Under the pieces are notes generated by a model. That model saw nothing but the letters and a program-made list of their open reading frames with translations, did no database searches and was not told the origin of the DNA. The position numbers and the translations under genes are program-made. Positions 9,169 through 17,642 of a stretch of 64,000 bases of DNA are shown one piece after another. Source of the stretch: Confluentibacter lentus (lineage in GTDB: Bacteria; Bacteroidota; Bacteroidia; Flavobacteriales; Flavobacteriaceae); the NCBI RefSeq assembly GCF_002806995.1, contig NZ_NIHE01000001.1, positions 124,001 to 188,000 of the forward strand. The letters are read 5' to 3'. Numbering within the stretch: position 1 is the first letter of the stretch; each line of letters opens with the position of its first letter.

Positions 9169-10314
9169 TTATTTCACTCTTTTTATAGCTTCCTCCAATT
9201 CTTCTTCTGAAGCGCATAAAGAAAACCTGATATATCCTTCGCCTTTGGTTCCAAAAATAGTTCCCGGTGTAATGAATATATAATTGTTTTTTAATACCGA
9301 ATCAATAAATTCTTCAGACTTTACATTTGAAGGCAGCTTTGCCCAAACAAACAATCCAGTTGCTTGTTCATCATACGTACAGTTTAATGCTTTTGCCAAT
9401 TTCCACACCAGCTCCCTACGTTTTCTGTAAACACTATTTAAGGTAACAAACCACATGCTTGAACATTTCAAGGCTTCAATAGCACCTTTTTGGATACCAT
9501 AAAACATCCCAGAATCCATATTGCTTTTAACTTTTAAAATATGACTTATATAATTGCTGTCGCCTACAACCATACCAACACGCCAGCCAGCCATATTAAA
9601 AGTTTTACTTAGCGAATTAAGCTCTAAACAAACCTCTTTTGCTCCCGCAATGTTCATAATACTTTTAGGTGAATCATTCAGTACAAAACTATACGGATTA
9701 TCATTAATAATCAATATATTATGTTTTTTAGCAAAAGCAATTAAATCTTTAAATAACTTATCTGTAGCGCCTGCTCCTGTTGGCATATGTGGATAATTTA
9801 CCCACATTAACTTTACCTTACTTAAATCTTGTTTTTCAATGGCTTTAAAATCTGGAAACCAATGGTTGGCTTCATCAAGATCATAAAGAAATGTTTTGGC
9901 TCCGACTAAATTTGTCACCGATTGATAGGTTGGATATCCCGGATTCGGAATTAAAACCCCATCACCTTCATTCAAAAAAGCCATAGAAATGTGCATGATG
10001 CCTTCCTTACTTCCCATTAATGGTAAAATCTCGGTTGTAGGGCTTAAAGACACATTAAAATGGTCTTTATAGAATTTAGCCATACCTTCCCTTAAAGCTG
10101 GCAAACCTTGATAACTCTGGTATTGATGTGCTTTAGCATCTTGCAAACCTTCAATTAAAGCATCAACCACTTTTTGAGGTGGTGCCATATCTGGGCTACC
10201 AATACCTAAGTTAATAACGGGTTTTCCACTGGCAATAAGCATCCCAACCTCCCTTAGTTTTTTTGAGAAGTAGTATTCTTCAACCGTGTTCAATCTATTG
10301 GCAGCTTCAATCAT
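9169..10314 (-). CDS. class I/II PLP aminotransferase of the Phe/Tyr operon
   Basis: A fold-type I pyridoxal-phosphate aminotransferase of 381 residues. The PLP lysine is Lys237 in SLSKTFNMAGWRVG, and the substrate/cofactor region NYPHMPTGA is at 173-181. Its start overlaps the pheA stop by 4 bases (ATGA), so it is translationally coupled. From this context I infer that it makes Phe and Tyr from phenylpyruvate and hydroxyphenylpyruvate, or acts on prephenate. The family also contains diaminopimelate, aspartate and methionine aminotransferases, so the exact substrate is not fixed by sequence. Confidence 0.88.
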   Translation of the reverse strand: MIEAANRLNTVEEYYFSKKLREVGMLIASGKPVINLGIGSPDMAPPQKVVDALIEGLQDAKAHQYQSYQGLPALREGMAKFYKDHFNVSLSPTTEILPLMGSKEGIMHISMAFLNEGDGVLIPNPGYPTYQSVTNLVGAKTFLYDLDEANHWFPDFKAIEKQDLSKVKLMWVNYPHMPTGAGATDKLFKDLIAFAKKHNILIINDNPYSFVLNDSPKSIMNIAGAKEVCLELNSLSKTFNMAGWRVGMVVGDSNYISHILKVKSNMDSGMFYGIQKGAIEALKCSSMWFVTLNSVYRKRRELVWKLAKALNCTYDEQATGLFVWAKLPSNVKSEEFIDSVLKNNYIFITPGTIFGTKGEGYIRFSLCASEEELEEAIKRVK

Positions 10315-11138
10315 TTTTTTGCATTTTTATATTCACCCAATACTTTAAAATTAATGGCCATAATGTCTATAATAGATTTTGCTTTTTTAAAATCGGCATA
10401 CGTTTCAAAAGTAACATCCACAAAAAAAGCATATTTCCAAGGTGTCTCTATAATGGGCATGGATTGTATTTTGGTCAAATTCAATTTACAATCGCTCATC
10501 ACATTCAATATGGTTGCTAAACTGCCGCGTTTATGGTCTGCTTCAAATTTTAATGACGCTTTATTAATTTCATGTTCTGGAACTTCAGAATTTACTCTTT
10601 TTACAATCGCAAATCTGGTTTCATTATGTTTTATGGTTTGAATGCTGTGCGCCAATATATCCAATTCAAAAATTTCCGCAGCCATAACACTCGCAATAGC
10701 ACCAACATTTTTAAGCTGTTGTTTATGAATACGCTCTGAAACCTCAGCCGTATCTTTATCTTCAACAAGTTTGATATGCGGATAATCCTTAAAAAATTCT
10801 TTGCACTGCAACAAAGCCATAGGATGCGAATACACTTCCTTAATATCTTCGATAGTTTGATTCGGCAACGCCATCAAATTATGCTGAATATCCAAATAAT
10901 GTTCGCCCACAATATGCAAATCGTATTTATCGATTAGTGCATAATTTGGCAAAATGGAGCCTGCAATGGAATTTTCCAAAGCCATAATTACAGCATCGCT
11001 CTCATTTGTTACTAGGGATTCCACAACCCCATCAAAAGTCATACATTCAATAACATCAACAGGCTTTTCAAAATATTGCAATGACACAATATGGTGAAAA
11101 GATCCTCTAATTCCTTGTATGGCAACCGTTTTTATCAT
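10311..11138 (-). CDS. pheA: prephenate dehydratase
   Basis: Converts prephenate to phenylpyruvate for phenylalanine. The N-terminal 185 residues are the dehydratase domain with ENSIAGS (55-61) and the catalytic TRF motif (174-176). The C-terminal ACT domain (from about 195: GSLATILNVMSDCKLNLTKI) is the Phe-binding allosteric part, although the usual ESRP is here QSMP. There is no chorismate mutase domain. The ATG lies only a few bases after the T-run of the attenuator terminator, and the gene is first in the four-gene operon. Confidence 0.96.
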   Translation of the reverse strand: MIKTVAIQGIRGSFHHIVSLQYFEKPVDVIECMTFDGVVESLVTNESDAVIMALENSIAGSILPNYALIDKYDLHIVGEHYLDIQHNLMALPNQTIEDIKEVYSHPMALLQCKEFFKDYPHIKLVEDKDTAEVSERIHKQQLKNVGAIASVMAAEIFELDILAHSIQTIKHNETRFAIVKRVNSEVPEHEINKASLKFEADHKRGSLATILNVMSDCKLNLTKIQSMPIIETPWKYAFFVDVTFETYADFKKAKSIIDIMAINFKVLGEYKNAKK

Positions 11139-11141
11139 ACA

Positions 11142-11171
11142 TAAAAAAAGTCCCGATTTTCATCGAGACTT
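11142..11171 (-). terminator. attenuator terminator in the pheA leader
   Basis: On the minus strand AAGTCTCGAT pairs with ATCGGGACTT (10 bp, one G-U) around a GAAA-type tetraloop, followed at once by T7 and then the pheA ATG at 11138. The 5' arm contains GTCTCGAT, which can instead pair with ATCGAGGC at 11208-11215 inside the leader reading frame. That would form an antiterminator. Confidence 0.85.
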
Positions 11172-11194
11172 ATATTAAATTTATATCCTATAAA

Positions 11195-11272
11195 TTATAC
11201 ATACAACGCCTCGATCCTTTTGCTAAAAAAGAAATAAAAGTTGCTAAAATATGTATAATACGCTGTTCTCAT
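11195..11272 (-). CDS. Phe/Tyr-rich leader peptide of the pheA operon
   Basis: A 25-codon frame from the ATG at 11272 to TAA at 11195. It begins MRTAYYTYFSNFYFFFS; five Tyr and five Phe make up 10 of 25 residues, most of them in codons 5-16. Codons 20-22 carry ATCGAGGC, which is complementary to the 5' arm of the downstream terminator. Ribosomes stalled on Phe or Tyr codons would leave this segment free to form the antiterminator. Ribosomes reaching the stop would cover it and let the terminator fold. It is too short for standard gene callers. The role is inferred, but composition, position and pairing all fit. Confidence 0.85.
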   Translation of the reverse strand: MRTAYYTYFSNFYFFFSKRIEALYV

Positions 11273-11282
11273 AATTACGCCG

Positions 11283-11313
11283 CTAAAGTAACTAATATTT
11301 TAATATATCAAAA
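11283..11313 (-). promoter_or_regulatory. promoter of the pheA operon (TTTTG, 18-base spacer, TACTTTAG)
   Basis: On the minus strand a -33 element TTTTG (11309-11313) is followed by an 18-base AT-rich spacer and TACTTTAG (11283-11290), one mismatch from TAnnTTTG. The predicted start would leave a 5' leader of only a few bases before the leader-peptide ATG. It is divergent from gldA. Confidence 0.6.
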
Positions 11314-11392
11314 TCGAATATTTATTTTTTTTCATTTTCATCAAAAGTTTTAAAGATTTTACATCAAATCTTACATTACACGATATAATCGT

Positions 11393-11400
11393 TATTTTTG
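11393..11400 (+). promoter_or_regulatory. -7 element upstream of gldA (TATTTTTG)
   Basis: TATTTTTG fits TAnnTTTG exactly, 16 bases before the gldA ATG. A good TTG at -33 is not seen, so the call is weak. Confidence 0.4.
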
Positions 11401-11416
11401 AACAAATTATTTAAAT

Positions 11417-12313
11417 ATGTCAATAGAAGTTAAAGGTATTTCTAAACTTTATGGAAGCCAAAAAGCTCTAAATAATGTGTCATTTAAGATAAATAACCCA
11501 GAAATAGTTGGCTTTTTAGGCCCAAATGGCGCCGGAAAATCGACTATGATGAAAATTTTAACCACGTTTCTTAAAAGTGATGTTGGCAATGCCAAGGTTA
11601 ACGGACATGATATTAACGACAATATTGAAGGCGTTCAAAAAAGTGTTGGGTATTTACCTGAAAACAATCCGCTATATTTAGAGATGTACGTTAAAGAATA
11701 TCTATCCTTCAATGCCAATATCTATCATGTTTCCAAAGACAGAATTAATGAAGTTATTGAACAAACCGGTTTAACGCCAGAATCGCATAAAAAAATTGGT
11801 CAGCTTTCCAAAGGTTACAGACAACGCGTGGGATTGGCAAATGCCTTGTTGCATGACCCAGAAGTTTTGATTCTTGATGAACCTACAACAGGTTTAGACC
11901 CTAACCAATTAGTGGATATCAGACATTTAATCAAAACCATTGGAAAGAGAAAAACCGTGTTTCTCTCCACGCACATTATGCAAGAGGTAGAAGCGATGTG
12001 CGACCGTGTTATCATTATAAATAAAGGAGAAATTGTTGCCGATAAGAAACTACAGGAGCTACGTGATAGTAAAGAACAAATTGTTGTGGTGGAATTTGAT
12101 TATAGAGTTGAAGATGCCTTTTTATTGAAATTACCAAAAGTTAAAAGCGTTATAAATACACACGATTTTGTATATGAAATAACCTTTTCGACTTCAGATG
12201 ACATGCGCGCTCATGTGTTTGATTTTGCACATGATAATCAATTGAAGATTTTACAGCTTAATCAAAAAAATGCCAGTTTAGAATCTCTTTTTAGAGATTT
12301 AACTTCAAAATAA
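11417..12313 (+). CDS. gldA: gliding-motility ABC transporter ATPase GldA
   Basis: ATP-binding subunit of an ABC transporter that in Flavobacterium johnsoniae works with GldF and GldG and is linked to gliding. Walker A GPNGAGKS (35-42), signature LSKGYRQRVGLA, Walker B VLILDEPTTGLD and the switch His in LSTH are all present. The C-terminal region after about residue 220 is a small accessory domain. Length (298) and overall pattern match GldA. GldF/GldG genes are not next to it here; the next gene is pta. Related single-gene ABC ATPases exist, so the gliding role is inferred from family similarity. Confidence 0.85.
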   Translation: MSIEVKGISKLYGSQKALNNVSFKINNPEIVGFLGPNGAGKSTMMKILTTFLKSDVGNAKVNGHDINDNIEGVQKSVGYLPENNPLYLEMYVKEYLSFNANIYHVSKDRINEVIEQTGLTPESHKKIGQLSKGYRQRVGLANALLHDPEVLILDEPTTGLDPNQLVDIRHLIKTIGKRKTVFLSTHIMQEVEAMCDRVIIINKGEIVADKKLQELRDSKEQIVVVEFDYRVEDAFLLKLPKVKSVINTHDFVYEITFSTSDDMRAHVFDFAHDNQLKILQLNQKNASLESLFRDLTSK

Positions 12314-12381
12314 TACTGTCCTTTCTTCTGCAATTTTTGAGAGGTATGATATAAATCAGTTTTACAAATATATGAAGACGT

Positions 12382-12389
12382 TAATTTTG
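12382..12389 (+). promoter_or_regulatory. -7 element upstream of pta (TAATTTTG)
   Basis: TAATTTTG matches TAnnTTTG, 27 bases before the pta ATG. The -33 region reads TTTTA rather than a clear TTG. Confidence 0.4.
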
Positions 12390-12416
12390 CGTATATTTTA
12401 AAAACAAAAGCTAATT

Positions 12417-14507
12417 ATGAGTAAAGGGATATATGTTGCCGCCATTGAACCAAGTAGTGGCAAATCGGTTGTTGTTTTAGGCCTTATGCGTATGTTGTTG
12501 GGTAAAACGGCAAAAGTAGGGTATTTTAGACCCATCATTGATGATACTGATGAAGGTGAAATCGATAATCATATCAATACGGTATTGTCATACTTTGAAA
12601 TTAATATTGACTACAAAAAATGTTTCGCCTTTACTAGAAATGAAGTTCTTAACCTATACAATCAAGGGAAATCTGGTGATGTTATTGATGAAATCATTCG
12701 TAAATACAAATATCTTGAAGACCAATTTGATATTGTTTTAGTGGAAGGTACCGACTTTTCACATGAAAACTCTAGTCTGGAATTAGATATTAACATGCTC
12801 ATTTCAAAAAATTTGGGATTACCTGTAATTATCGTTACCAGAGGTGATAAAAATGATTTAAAGGACATTGTTGATAATGTGCAATTGGCTTACGACACCT
12901 TTAAACAAGAAGCTGATGTGCTTTCCATTATGACCAATAAAGTGCATCCCCATAATCTTAAAGAATTAAAACGCTTATTAAAAGAGCGTATAAACAATGA
13001 TACCGATATTACCGTTATCCCCATAATCCATAGCTTATCAAGCCCTACCATAAAAGAAATTGTAAAATTATTACATGGAAAAGTTCTTTTTGGAAACGAT
13101 ATGTTACACAATCTTTCCGAAAATTTTAGTGTTGGCGCTATGCAATTGCGTAATTATTTAACGCATTTAAAAGATAATGCTTTGGTAATTACCCCAGGAG
13201 ATCGTGCCGATATCATTCTTGGCGCATTACAAGCCAATATCTCGAAAAACTATCCAAAAATTTCTGGGATTATTTTAACAGGTGGTCTTATTCCTGAAGA
13301 ATCCATACTAAAACTCATTGAAGGTCTTTCAAGTATTGTTCCTATAATCAGCGTTAACGGTGGTACCTACTCCGTCACCAATAGTATTGGCACCATCAAG
13401 CCAAGAATATATGCTGATAATACTGAAAAAATCACAACAGCCATTGCCACATTTGAAAAGCATGTAGATACCGATAAGTTAGCGGATAAATTAATAACCT
13501 TTGAATCGGATATATTTACACCTAGAATGTTCCAATATAATTTATTGCAACGAGCTTTAAAAAACAAAAAACACATTGTATTGCCTGAAGGTTATGACGA
13601 ACGTGTATTGCGTGCAGCAGCCCGTTTAATTAATGCACAAGTTGTAAAATTAACGCTTATAGGCAACGAAGATAAGATTAAAGAACTGGTTGAAAAATTT
13701 GATATTCCTTTAGATTTAAAAAAGGTAAACATTGTATATCCTACAAAATCACCCCATTTTGAAGATTATGTTAACACACTTTATGAATTAAGAAAACATA
13801 AAAATGTTAATTTAGCAATGGCGAGGGATGCCATGGCCGATGTATCTTATTTTGGAACAATGATGATTTATAAAGGCCATGCCGATGGTATGGTTTCAGG
13901 AGCAGTACACACCACACAACACACCTTACTACCAGCTTTGCAATTCATTAAAACCAAACCCGGTGTTAATATTGTATCGTCTATATTCTTTATGTGTTTA
14001 GAAGATAGAATTTCTGTTTTTGGTGATTGTGCCATAAACCCAAATCCAAATGCTACTGAGTTAGCAGAAATTGCTATTTCATCTGCCCAAACCGCTAAAG
14101 ATTTTGGTATTGAACCCAAAGTGGCCATGCTATCTTATTCATCGGGTGCTTCAGGAAAGGGCGCTGATGTTGAAAAAGTAAGGGAAGCCACAGAAATTGT
14201 TAAAACACAGGCACCAGATATAAAAATTGAAGGGCCTATTCAATATGATGCCGCTGTAGATATGCGTATTGGAAAAAGTAAAATGCCTGATTCTGAAGTT
14301 GCCGGACATGCCAGTGTACTCATTTTTCCAGATTTAAATACTGGTAACAACACGTACAAAGCAGTACAACGTGAAACAGGCGCTTTGGCTATTGGTCCTG
14401 TTTTACAAGGACTGAACAAACCCGTTAACGACCTAAGTAGAGGGTGCACAGTAGATGATATTTACAGCACCGTCATTATAACCGCTATTCAAGCTCAAGA
14501 ACTTTAA
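12417..14507 (+). CDS. pta: phosphate acetyltransferase
   Basis: Interconverts acetyl-CoA and acetyl phosphate. This is the long form (696 residues). It has an N-terminal P-loop-type domain of the dethiobiotin synthetase class (AAIEPSSGKSVVV, about 1-210), a DRTGG domain (about 215-330) and the catalytic PTA/PTB domain (about 370-690, with VLPEGYDERVLRAA and the SYSSGASGKG region). The N-terminal domains are regulatory in the characterised long enzymes. It is followed after 7 bases by ackA, giving the standard acetate-overflow / substrate-level ATP operon. Confidence 0.97.
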   Translation: MSKGIYVAAIEPSSGKSVVVLGLMRMLLGKTAKVGYFRPIIDDTDEGEIDNHINTVLSYFEINIDYKKCFAFTRNEVLNLYNQGKSGDVIDEIIRKYKYLEDQFDIVLVEGTDFSHENSSLELDINMLISKNLGLPVIIVTRGDKNDLKDIVDNVQLAYDTFKQEADVLSIMTNKVHPHNLKELKRLLKERINNDTDITVIPIIHSLSSPTIKEIVKLLHGKVLFGNDMLHNLSENFSVGAMQLRNYLTHLKDNALVITPGDRADIILGALQANISKNYPKISGIILTGGLIPEESILKLIEGLSSIVPIISVNGGTYSVTNSIGTIKPRIYADNTEKITTAIATFEKHVDTDKLADKLITFESDIFTPRMFQYNLLQRALKNKKHIVLPEGYDERVLRAAARLINAQVVKLTLIGNEDKIKELVEKFDIPLDLKKVNIVYPTKSPHFEDYVNTLYELRKHKNVNLAMARDAMADVSYFGTMMIYKGHADGMVSGAVHTTQHTLLPALQFIKTKPGVNIVSSIFFMCLEDRISVFGDCAINPNPNATELAEIAISSAQTAKDFGIEPKVAMLSYSSGASGKGADVEKVREATEIVKTQAPDIKIEGPIQYDAAVDMRIGKSKMPDSEVAGHASVLIFPDLNTGNNTYKAVQRETGALAIGPVLQGLNKPVNDLSRGCTVDDIYSTVIITAIQAQEL

Positions 14508-14514
14508 CAAATAT

Positions 14515-15702
14515 ATGCAGGTACTCGTTTTAAACTCAGGAAGCTCCTCTTTAAAATTTCAATTATTCTCTATGCCAGATGAAACTATTCTTTGCTCTGG
14601 ATTAATTGATCGTATTGGTTTTAATGATGCTAATTTTAGATTCAAAACCCAAAAAGAAACCATTGATTTTGAAACTCAAATTTTAAGTCATAAATCCGCC
14701 CTAAAATTAGTATCACAGTATTTATTGGACAAAGATCATGGTGTGATAAAATCCCCTGAGGATATTTCTGTTGTTGGCCATAGAGTGGTTCACGGAGGCA
14801 GTTATTTTAGCGACACCACTGAAATCACAAAAGATGTAAAAGATAAAATACGATTTTTATCGTCTTTAGCACCGCTTCATAACCCTCCAAATTTAGAAGG
14901 CATAGAAGTAGCCGAAGATATTTTCCCCAATGCCAAACAAGTCGCTGTTTTCGATACAGCATTCCTTCAATCTATTCCAGAAGTGGCATACAAGTATGCC
15001 ATTCCGAATGAGTTTTTAACCGAACATCAAATTCGTTTGTATGGTTTTCATGGAACAAGCCACAAATATGTTTCGGAAAAAGCTATTGGTTTTTTAGGCA
15101 AAAAAGAGTCTAAAATAATTACCATCCATTTAGGAAATGGTTGCAGTATGACAGCTATTAAAAATGGAAAAAGTGTTGATCATTCTATGGGATTTTCTCC
15201 TTTAGACGGATTAATTATGGGTACACGGTCTGGCGACATTGATCCTTCCATCATCTTTTATTTAAAGGACAAACTAAAATACCATTTAAAGGATATAAAT
15301 ACTTTATTGAATAAAAAGAGCGGCATGCTTGGACTCACGGGTTATAGTGATTTAAGAGACATAGAAGCCATGGCCTCCAAAGGCAATCCCGATTGCTTAT
15401 TGGCTTTGCATATGAACGCCTATCGCATAAAAAAATATATAGGAAGCTATGCTGCTGTGTTAAACGGATTGGATGCTATCGTATTTACGGGTGGCATTGG
15501 TGAAAATTCAAAATTTATGAGACAATTGGTTTGTGAAAATTTAGAGTTTCTAGGCATTGAAATAGATGCTGAAAAAAACACGCATGACACTAAAGGCATT
15601 CGTGCTATAAATACTGAAAACTCTAAAGTAAACATTTTGGTGGTTCCCACTAATGAAGAATTGGAAATCGCCAAGCAGTCCGTAAATTTATTTAAAAATT
15701 AA
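14515..15702 (+). CDS. ackA: acetate kinase
   Basis: Transfers phosphate from acetyl phosphate to ADP, giving acetate and ATP. ASKHA-fold motifs are NSGSSSLKF near residue 7, the HRVVHGG segment, GTRSGDIDPS and the FTGGIGENS loop. Length 395 is normal. It is coupled to pta. Its last 15 bases overlap the 3' end of the convergent adhesin-like gene at 15688, an unusual tail-to-tail overlap with no terminator visible between them. Confidence 0.97.
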   Translation: MQVLVLNSGSSSLKFQLFSMPDETILCSGLIDRIGFNDANFRFKTQKETIDFETQILSHKSALKLVSQYLLDKDHGVIKSPEDISVVGHRVVHGGSYFSDTTEITKDVKDKIRFLSSLAPLHNPPNLEGIEVAEDIFPNAKQVAVFDTAFLQSIPEVAYKYAIPNEFLTEHQIRLYGFHGTSHKYVSEKAIGFLGKKESKIITIHLGNGCSMTAIKNGKSVDHSMGFSPLDGLIMGTRSGDIDPSIIFYLKDKLKYHLKDINTLLNKKSGMLGLTGYSDLRDIEAMASKGNPDCLLALHMNAYRIKKYIGSYAAVLNGLDAIVFTGGIGENSKFMRQLVCENLEFLGIEIDAEKNTHDTKGIRAINTENSKVNILVVPTNEELEIAKQSVNLFKN

Positions 15703-16434
15703 TCGCCCTTTATATTGTTCAAGAACATCAACGATTGGTGGTTGGTTTAAGCAAATAACGTCTCCTGTTCCCGAGATTTTTCCTGTTATGGATTGTTGTG
15801 GATTTAAAATCATATCATTTGAACTTCTATTCCAAAACGTTACATTCTGGGCAACAAGATTTCCACCTTCAAACCTTGATCCTCCAGATGCGAAAGTAAT
15901 ATTTAAGTTATTGGTAGTTCCCGAAACAAAGCAATTCGATATATTATTAAATACAATGGTAAAAGCATCATTATTTAATTGCAAATAAAAATTGCCAATG
16001 GTAAAACTATCTGGCACACTAAAATCTTCAGATAAAATGGTTAAATTAGGATAGGTTAATACCCCATCAGAACTTATATTATACTGTGTTGAACTTCTAA
16101 TTTCAGTAATGTTTGGAGACGTTACATACACCTTTGTAATGCCATAATCCCGAACGTAATTGCAAATATTATTATCTGTCAAAATGAGTCTTCCATCTGT
16201 AACGACTGCATCTACATCATTTAATAAATTCTTACCTGTTTCAATGATTACTTGTTGTTTTGCACCTTCTTTTACAATCAATTCGATATCTCTATTCACT
16301 AAAATTTTATCGAAAATATTAAGGCTTATTTCATGCTGAATAATGCCACCCGTTGTTTGAAAACAATCGCCTGCTTGTTCGCTATTACAAGCAAAAATCA
16401 AAATAGACATTAATATGCAAACTAATTTTCTCAT
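15688..16434 (-). CDS. putative lipoprotein with head-GIN (DUF2807) beta-helix domain
   Basis: A 248-residue exported protein. The N-terminus MRKLVCILMSILIFAC reads as a lipoprotein signal with a lipobox Cys at about residue 16. The rest is a repetitive beta pattern rich in Asn, Ser and Thr (for example NITEIRSSTQYNISSDG, LQLNNDAFTIVFNNISNC), typical of DUF2807 putative autotransporter-adhesin-like domains. Its 3' end overlaps ackA from the opposite strand. No enzymatic motif is seen, and a surface role is inferred from the family only. Confidence 0.8.
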   Translation of the reverse strand: MRKLVCILMSILIFACNSEQAGDCFQTTGGIIQHEISLNIFDKILVNRDIELIVKEGAKQQVIIETGKNLLNDVDAVVTDGRLILTDNNICNYVRDYGITKVYVTSPNITEIRSSTQYNISSDGVLTYPNLTILSEDFSVPDSFTIGNFYLQLNNDAFTIVFNNISNCFVSGTTNNLNITFASGGSRFEGGNLVAQNVTFWNRSSNDMILNPQQSITGKISGTGDVICLNQPPIVDVLEQYKGRLIFK

Positions 16435-16464
16435 CTTCTTGTCATTGACTTCGTCGAATCTTCA

Positions 16465-16487
16465 ATTTCCTGCTAAAGCAGGAATCC
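16465..16487. repeat. short hairpin repeat TTCCTGC-n4-GCAGGAA, copy 1
   Basis: A perfect 7-bp inverted repeat, loop TAAA, followed by TCC. Copies with the same arms occur at 18606 and 46230, always between genes. Confidence 0.7.
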
Positions 16488-16507
16488 AATATTATTTTTA
16501 AGTTCTA

Positions 16508-17608
16508 TTATAACCTCACTCCTATTCCAAATTCAACAGCTTCAGCCTTGGCTCCATGTGATTTCAAGGTTAAAGCACCAAACCACTTGTTATCAATATA
16601 ACGTTTTAAACCGACCCTAAAATAGGTTCGTCCTTCAAAATCGTATGGATAATAGGTATAATAGCCTAATTGCGTGACTAAGGACGTTTTATTAACAAAC
16701 AACTCATGGCCCACAAAAAAACCAACACGTTTATAATCTTCATCTCCAGTAGTTGACTCCTCTGGATATGACACCGACCTATAATAAATATACTCTTTTA
16801 AAAAATTGGAAAAAAATACTTCCGTTCCAAACTGAAAAGCACTTTTCACATTAATCCGTTTATCAATATAAGCCGAGACTATATAAAATGGGAATTGTCC
16901 ACTACCAACAACATCACTTTCATTAACCCCAGTTCTAAAAACGAAATTGTATTTTATTGGCTGCGTGAATTTTTCTTTGCTATTTTCAGATAATGTTGAG
17001 ATGTATTCTGGTTCTTCGTCATCTAAACTATAGGTAACCCCTAAATTAAATGTGATGGAATTAATGCTTGTATTAGGTGCTTTTACATTCGCATTCGAAT
17101 AATGGATTAAAGATAATCCAGCCTGTAACCCAAAATTATCAATAATCTTTTCCTTTTTATAATTAAGCATCACATAGGTGCTACTCAATAATTTAGACCC
17201 GAACGCATTATTTCTATAATTGGATTCTTTGTCGTATGGGTTTGTGGTTAAAGCCAAACCTTGTCCGATACGCATCATTAAATTCCGTTTTAAAAAGTAG
17301 AAATTATAATGTCCGTAAACGGAATAATTATTCCCTAAAACATCATTTTTTAAATTCTGATAAATGAAAGACGCTCCGAAATCTGGATAGTTATAGCGCT
17401 GTTCCCAATCATTAAATCCGTAGGTTTTTTTATTCCAACTTAAAATAACCCCTTCAGGGTGCCCATTAATTAAATGAAGAATATCATTATTATGAAGTGC
17501 AATGTTTCCCTTAAAATAATTGACATCAAAATACGATGTATGCTGTTTATCTTGTGAAAAACCAAAGATTGAAATTAGAATAAAGGCGTAGGTTAAAAAT
17601 GGTCTCAT
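16508..17608 (-). CDS. acyloxyacyl hydrolase / PagL-like lipid A deacylase
   Basis: A probable outer-membrane beta-barrel enzyme that removes a lipid A acyl chain. I chose the ATG at 17608 because it opens a signal peptide (MRPFLTYAFILISIFGFSQ). The longer frame from 17662 would overlap metF and add 18 non-signal residues. The PagL His-x-Ser pair is seen in LIHYSNANVK (His169 and Ser171 from this start). The acidic third residue is not obvious. The rest consists of alternating beta strands ending in an aromatic-poor FGIGVRL. Its position after metF looks incidental. Confidence 0.75.
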   Translation of the reverse strand: MRPFLTYAFILISIFGFSQDKQHTSYFDVNYFKGNIALHNNDILHLINGHPEGVILSWNKKTYGFNDWEQRYNYPDFGASFIYQNLKNDVLGNNYSVYGHYNFYFLKRNLMMRIGQGLALTTNPYDKESNYRNNAFGSKLLSSTYVMLNYKKEKIIDNFGLQAGLSLIHYSNANVKAPNTSINSITFNLGVTYSLDDEEPEYISTLSENSKEKFTQPIKYNFVFRTGVNESDVVGSGQFPFYIVSAYIDKRINVKSAFQFGTEVFFSNFLKEYIYYRSVSYPEESTTGDEDYKRVGFFVGHELFVNKTSLVTQLGYYTYYPYDFEGRTYFRVGLKRYIDNKWFGALTLKSHGAKAEAVEFGIGVRL

Positions 17609-17642
17609 TAAAGCATTTGCTTGTTCAGTAAATGTACCATAT

